Assembly (NCBI GenBank): GCA_036477795.1 | Contig: JAZGDL010000509.1 | Span: 1-9,101, forward strand | Direction of reading: 5' to 3' | DNA from: JAZGDL01 sp036477795 | Lineage (GTDB): Bacteria > Planctomycetota > Phycisphaerae > UBA1845 | DNA length: 9,101 nucleotides | Part shown: positions 5,976 to 9,101 of the stretch, one piece after another | Position numbering within the stretch: the first letter of the stretch is position 1 | Layout: each line of letters starts with the position of its first letter | Made by a program: the position numbers and the translations under genes | The notes under the pieces: model-generated | What the model was told of the DNA's origin: nothing | The model's input: the letters and a program-made list of their open reading frames with translations, nothing else | Database searches by the model: none

Positions 5976-6054
5976 AGGACTTCAAGCAAACAGACCCTGA
6001 TCGGTGAATCTGCGAGGATTAGCCACCCCGGAAATCCCGGATGAACCGCAAGAA

Positions 6055-6124
6055 GGTCGGGAGTCGAGTCCCGCAGACTGAAAGGGGACATCGCACGACA
6101 GGACTCAGAAATCGACTCCCGACC
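6055..6124. repeat. 13-bp inverted repeat spanning the end of ftsK
   Basis: GGTCGGGAGTCGA (6055-6067) and its exact reverse complement (6112-6124) flank 44 bases. The second arm lies within the last codons of ftsK, so the protein's final residues (KKGSGVDF) and stop fall in the repeat. A smaller pairing, GTCCC (6068-6072) with GGGAC (6085-6089), is nested inside. The large hairpin could end ftsK transcription, but there is no T-run on the - strand after it. The loop also holds AAAGGGGACA, which resembles the arm's AAGGGG context. Confidence 0.75.
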
Positions 6125-8576
6125 CCTTCTTCTGCAGATCGTCCCCGGGCGTCTCGCACGAGTCATCGTTCACCCGGTCCGATGCATCGGCTGTGCGCAT
6201 CTGCTCCCACTCCTCCGCGGTGATGGCCACTTCGCGGGCCTGCGAGCCCTTGTAGGCCCCCACGATCCCCTCCGCCGCCATCTGCTCGATCAAGCGCGAC
6301 GCCCGCGAGTATCCCACCGTCAACCGGCGCTGCAACAGGCTTACACTGCCGCGCCCCGTCTCCAGAATCACCTCCACCGCTCGCTCGAAAAGCGGATCCC
6401 GCTCGCCGCCGGCGCCGATGTTCTTGGCCCTCATGCCCACCAGCTCCGGATGGAACTCCGGCTTGCCGTGCGACGACAGGAACTCGATGACCCGCTGCAA
6501 CTCGTGCTCCTCCACGTAGGTCCCCTGGGCCCGCACCAGCTTATGCGAACCCGGCGGCAGGAACAGCATGTCACCCTCGCCCATCAGCACTTCCGCGCCG
6601 TTCTGGTCCAGCACGATGCGAGAGTCCATCCGAGACGCAACGCGGAAGGCGCAGCGGCACGGCAGGTTGGACTTGATCAGCCCGGTCACTACCTTAACTT
6701 CCGGACGTTGCGTGGCCACCACGATGTGGATGCCCACCGCACGCGATTTCTGCGCCAGGCGCGAGAGATGATGTTCCACCTCCCGGGCAGCCGTCATCAT
6801 CAGATCAGCCAACTCGTCGATGATGATCACGATGTAAGGCAGGCGCGCGGGAATCTGCATCCTTTCCTGCTCGGTGGTCGCCTGCAATCGCCGGTACAGC
6901 TCCCGTTCGCCGAGCTTGTTGTAAGCGGCCGTATTGCGAACGCGGGCCTCGGCGATCATGGCGTAGCGCTCGTCCATCTTGGTGACCGCCCACTCCAGGA
7001 TCTGCTCGGCCCGTTGCGTGTCGGTCACGATGGGGGCCATCAGATGCGGAACGTCCTTGAACTGACTCAACTCCACCATCTTGGGATCGATCAGGATCAG
7101 CTTGACCACGTCCGGCCGCCGGCACATGAGGATACTCATGATGATGGCGTTGAGGCTGACGCTCTTCCCGCTGCCGGTGGTGCCGGCGATAAGCATGTGG
7201 GGCATAGCCGCCAGGTCCGCCACCAGCGTGTTCCCCGAGGCGTCCTTACCCAGTAAGAGCGGAATGCCCATCTCCTCGATCGCTTTGGCGCTGGAGAACA
7301 TCATCCCCTTGAGCCGCACCTTTTCCTTGTTCGTATTAGGTACTTCAACTCCCACGGTGTTCTTACCGGGAATGGGGGCGATGATCCGCACCGCCGGTGC
7401 TTTGAGGGCCCGGGCGATGTCGTTGGCCAGCGCCGCGATCTGGCTCACCTTGATTCCGGCGCCCAGATCCAGCTCGAACATGGTGATCACCGGCCCGGTG
7501 TCAATTTCCACCACCCGGGCGTCGAGACGAAACTCCTGGAGGGTGCGCTCCAGCGTCTTAGCCTTGGCCCGCAGCACCGACTCCTGGGCGGACGTGAATG
7601 TGTAATCAGCGTCATCAAGCATCGTCACCGGCGGCAGTTTCCAACTCTCCAGAGGCCTGGGGTAGGGTGCCTGCGGCGGAGAATCGCCCTCTGATGTCTC
7701 TTGTGCGGTCAGCGAGCAAGGCATGTTGGAAGGTTGAAGGTCGAAGGTCGAAGGTTGGAAGTCGGAGCTTGAAGGGCCCCGACCTTTGGCCTTTGGACCT
7801 TTGACCTTTGACCGTTGCGCATGGTCAAAGAGTGTGGGCTGTTCATCGTGGTCGCGACGTCGACTACGGGTCGCCTCGCGCGAACCATGAAAACGCAGCC
7901 GCGGCTCGCCGCGCCGTGACGGATCCTCTTCGATGGTATCGGCGACGGGGCGCGTGCGGCGCGAGACGCGACCGGTCTCGCCTGCTGCTACCGCGGGAAG
8001 GTACATGCGAGCGGCGATGGCTCGCCCCGACAGCGAGGCGGCTCGCTTGACGGCTCCAAATATTCTCAGCATCCACCCCTCCGCTGCGAACATGAGCCCG
8101 ACGATGAAACAATAGCCCAGCACCAGGACCGTGCCTACGCCGGCGAATGCATCGATGAGCAACGGCGCCACGGCAGCCCCGATGAGACCACCGTTGCCGA
8201 ATTCCAGTGTGTTCGGCCCCGGCGCAGACAGCAGATGAACCGATGCGGATGTACAGACCACCACCAGGGTCAAACCGAAAACTCGCTGGGCCAGTTTGAC
8301 GACCTGCCCGCGCATCAGCCATAGCAACGCCCCACAGGTGGCGAAGAGCATCAGCGGATACACGCCGTCGCCCAACACACGCCGGACGTGGTAGGCGGTG
8401 AAGGCGCCGGCTTTGCCACAGGCGTTGACGGTGATTCTGTTGTGGGGATAGCGATGTGTGCTGGGCCAGTCGCCGGCGTCGAAGGTGAGCTGTGACACCC
8501 ACATCGACAGGCACACCGCCAGCAGGAATATGGGCCACATCAGCGGGCGGCCGTCCGCGTGTCTGCCTACGGACAT
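6105..8576 (-). CDS. ftsK: DNA translocase FtsK/SpoIIIE
   Basis: This 823-residue septal DNA motor moves chromosome ends through the closing division site and directs dimer resolution. The N-terminal membrane part has about four hydrophobic segments (near 13-27, 71-87, 94-114 and 129-165). A variable charged linker (about 172-312) follows, partly encoded by heptamer repeats. The alpha/beta motor domains have Walker A GTTGSGKS at 465-472 and Walker B IIIDELAD near 584-591. The C-terminal winged-helix gamma domain, which reads polar DNA motifs, is near 728-786 (SVSLLQRRLTVGYSRASRLI). Length is normal for the family. The ATG at 8576 is preferred over upstream starts (8600, 8675) because GAGGGGTG lies 6 bases before it, and because the extension would be encoded by a repeat. 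The last residues lie in an inverted repeat. It converges on the pump operon. Confidence 0.95.
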   Translation of the reverse strand: MSVGRHADGRPLMWPIFLLAVCLSMWVSQLTFDAGDWPSTHRYPHNRITVNACGKAGAFTAYHVRRVLGDGVYPLMLFATCGALLWLMRGQVVKLAQRVFGLTLVVVCTSASVHLLSAPGPNTLEFGNGGLIGAAVAPLLIDAFAGVGTVLVLGYCFIVGLMFAAEGWMLRIFGAVKRAASLSGRAIAARMYLPAVAAGETGRVSRRTRPVADTIEEDPSRRGEPRLRFHGSREATRSRRRDHDEQPTLFDHAQRSKVKGPKAKGRGPSSSDFQPSTFDLQPSNMPCSLTAQETSEGDSPPQAPYPRPLESWKLPPVTMLDDADYTFTSAQESVLRAKAKTLERTLQEFRLDARVVEIDTGPVITMFELDLGAGIKVSQIAALANDIARALKAPAVRIIAPIPGKNTVGVEVPNTNKEKVRLKGMMFSSAKAIEEMGIPLLLGKDASGNTLVADLAAMPHMLIAGTTGSGKSVSLNAIIMSILMCRRPDVVKLILIDPKMVELSQFKDVPHLMAPIVTDTQRAEQILEWAVTKMDERYAMIAEARVRNTAAYNKLGERELYRRLQATTEQERMQIPARLPYIVIIIDELADLMMTAAREVEHHLSRLAQKSRAVGIHIVVATQRPEVKVVTGLIKSNLPCRCAFRVASRMDSRIVLDQNGAEVLMGEGDMLFLPPGSHKLVRAQGTYVEEHELQRVIEFLSSHGKPEFHPELVGMRAKNIGAGGERDPLFERAVEVILETGRGSVSLLQRRLTVGYSRASRLIEQMAAEGIVGAYKGSQAREVAITAEEWEQMRTADASDRVNDDSCETPGDDLQKKGSGVDF
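7725..7813. repeat. Heptamer repeats within the ftsK linker
   Basis: On the + strand the left part has units GTTGGAA, GGTTGAA, GGTCGAA, GGTCGAA (7725-7752). The right part has GACCTTT, GGCCTTT, an 8-base GGACCTTT, then GACCTTT and GACC (7781-7813). The two halves are roughly complementary. They encode the low-complexity linker segment KVKGPKAKGRG and SDFQPSTFDLQPSN (about residues 256-285). The motor and membrane domains are untouched. Confidence 0.8.
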
Positions 8577-8582
8577 TTGGTT

Positions 8583-8590
8583 CACCCCTC
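8583..8590 (-). promoter_or_regulatory. Ribosome binding site of ftsK
   Basis: GAGGGGTG on the - strand is 6 bases before the ATG at 8576-8574. It resembles the anti-16S consensus and decides the start among three in-frame ATGs. Confidence 0.75.
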
Positions 8591-8621
8591 GCGGAGGTAC
8601 CATCGGCCAGCCGGCGAACCC

Positions 8622-8674
8622 TGTGGGACCGGCTTTCCAGCCGGTCAATGACAGGTTAGGAAACCTATCCCACA
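8622..8674. repeat. Inverted pair of 25-bp hairpin elements (family D) upstream of ftsK
   Basis: The left copy (8622-8646) reads TGTGGGA, then stem ACCGGCT around TTCC. The right copy (8650-8674) is its mirror, with stem AGGTT around AGGA and ending TCCCACA. The two are separated by three bases. Differences in the stems are mostly paired, so both hairpins are kept. The element ends 45 bases before the ftsK start codon, so it lies in the leader or promoter region. Confidence 0.85.
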
Positions 8675-8727
8675 ACCACTGTAAATCGCCCCTGACAATG
8701 CTGAAAACGCGTTTCTTATAGCATTAT

Positions 8728-8744
8728 CGGGGCGCAGTGCCCCG
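8728..8744. repeat. GC-rich hairpin between ftsK and the dockerin-like gene
   Basis: CGGGGC and GCCCCG pair around GCAGT. It lies 57 bases past the stop of the - strand gene at 8802-9101 and could help terminate it. The downstream - strand sequence is AT-rich but has no T-run, so the call as a terminator is weak. Confidence 0.4.
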
Positions 8745-8786
8745 GAACTGCAAGGATTCGGCGGCCCCGGAGCGTATGTCACGGCC

Positions 8787-8801
8787 CGGCGACTGTCGCC
8801 G
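8787..8801 (-). terminator. Possible terminator hairpin directly after the dockerin-like gene
   Basis: CGGCGAC and GTCGCCG are separated by one base; in RNA it would form a shorter stem with a wider loop. It starts immediately after the TGA stop on the - strand. No T-run follows, so factor-independent termination is doubtful. Confidence 0.3.
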
Positions 8802-9101
8802 TCAATGTTGACTGACCGACGCCTGGAATTCGAAATAGTCGATCAGATCGACGTCACCGTCATCGTCGAAGTCACCGGCTCGGCATGCTTGGGACACGGG
8901 AGCTCCCTCCGCGAGACACTTTTGGAACTGTGCAAAATCGTTCATGTCCACACGCCCGTCACCGTTGAAGTCTCCCGGCGTGTTGACGGCGCTTGGGGTT
9001 GCAGGCTCAGGCGGCTCGTTCTCCTGATGATCGCTTTGCTCCAGAGAAACTCGCTTTCTTACCGGCGCCGGTTCGTCGCCCAGGTCCTGCTCGAAGTCGC
9101 T
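8802..9101 (-). CDS. Extracytoplasmic protein with dockerin/EF-hand-like C-terminal repeats, partial
   Basis: The 5' end lies beyond the right edge; 99 C-terminal residues are visible, with stop TGA at 8804-8802. Residues 1-42 of the visible part are a charged, proline- and glutamate-rich linker. Two dockerin type I-like calcium-binding repeats follow: GDFNGDGRVDMNDFAQFQ (43-60) and GDFDDDGDVDLIDYFEFQ (76-93). Each has aspartates and asparagine at loop positions 1, 3, 5, 9 and 12, like half an EF-hand. Two cysteines (62 and 73) between them could form a disulfide. Such terminal repeats are frequent in large secreted planctomycete proteins; their role there is unproven, as cellulosomes are not expected. 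The function of the missing N-terminal part cannot be inferred. It reads in the same direction as ftsK. Confidence 0.88.
   Translation of the reverse strand, partial: SDFEQDLGDEPAPVRKRVSLEQSDHQENEPPEPATPSAVNTPGDFNGDGRVDMNDFAQFQKCLAEGAPVSQACRAGDFDDDGDVDLIDYFEFQASVSQH

Noticed and set aside
5570..6007. + strand open frame of 145 codons in the convergent gap
   Set aside because: Most of it is translated from hairpin repeats, with no ribosome binding site and no protein-like composition.
6450..7256. + strand open frame of 268 codons opposite ftsK
   Set aside because: It is rich in His, Arg and Leu without family motifs and lies exactly over the FtsK motor domain on the other strand.
8577..8675. 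Longer FtsK N-terminus starting at 8675 or 8600
   Set aside because: The extra residues are encoded partly by the family D hairpin, and the best ribosome binding site belongs to the ATG at 8576.
8689..8726. + strand promoter-like pair CTGACA and TATAGC
   Set aside because: Spacing is about 19 bases and it points into the antisense of the dockerin-like gene with no + strand gene after it.

Overview
The window looks like chromosomal DNA from an uncultured, GC-rich Planctomycetota bacterium (possibly Phycisphaerae-like). The evidence is the style of the RND pump, a dockerin-like C-terminus on a protein cut by the window edge, and a dense population of short palindromic repeats. The assignment is an inference from family resemblance; there is no rRNA here.

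Layout, left to right: (1) the 3' end of a DAHP synthase gene, + strand, cut by the left edge (1-288); (2) a 203-bp gap with a hairpin, a candidate -10 box and one copy of a repeat here called R; (3) a + strand pair, periplasmic adaptor (492-1622) then RND pump (1624-5460), one base apart and surely co-transcribed; (4) a 644-bp convergent gap (5461-6104) made mostly of repeats; (5) ftsK on the - strand (6105-8576), start fixed by a good ribosome binding site; (6) a gap with a paired-hairpin element; (7) the 3' end of a - strand gene for a protein ending in dockerin/EF-hand-like repeats (8802-9101, cut by the right edge).

The genes are ordinary housekeeping or envelope genes: aromatic amino acid synthesis, drug or solute efflux across the envelope, chromosome segregation, and an extracytoplasmic calcium-binding module. 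No outer-membrane TolC-like partner for the pump lies in the window.

The unusual part is the repeat layer. At least five families of short repeats occur, several of them perfect hairpins with four-base loops, and related copies differ by paired changes that keep the stems intact. Copies lie in gaps, as mirror-image pairs (5740-5975 and 8622-8674), and inside coding sequence. The pump gene carries about 260 bp of hairpins and 21-bp tandem units in frame, plus two copies of a 27-bp palindrome. The stop codons of the DAHP synthase and the pump both fall inside copies of repeat R, and ftsK ends inside one arm of another inverted repeat. No transposase or other mobilising enzyme is visible, so how these repeats spread cannot be read from this window.
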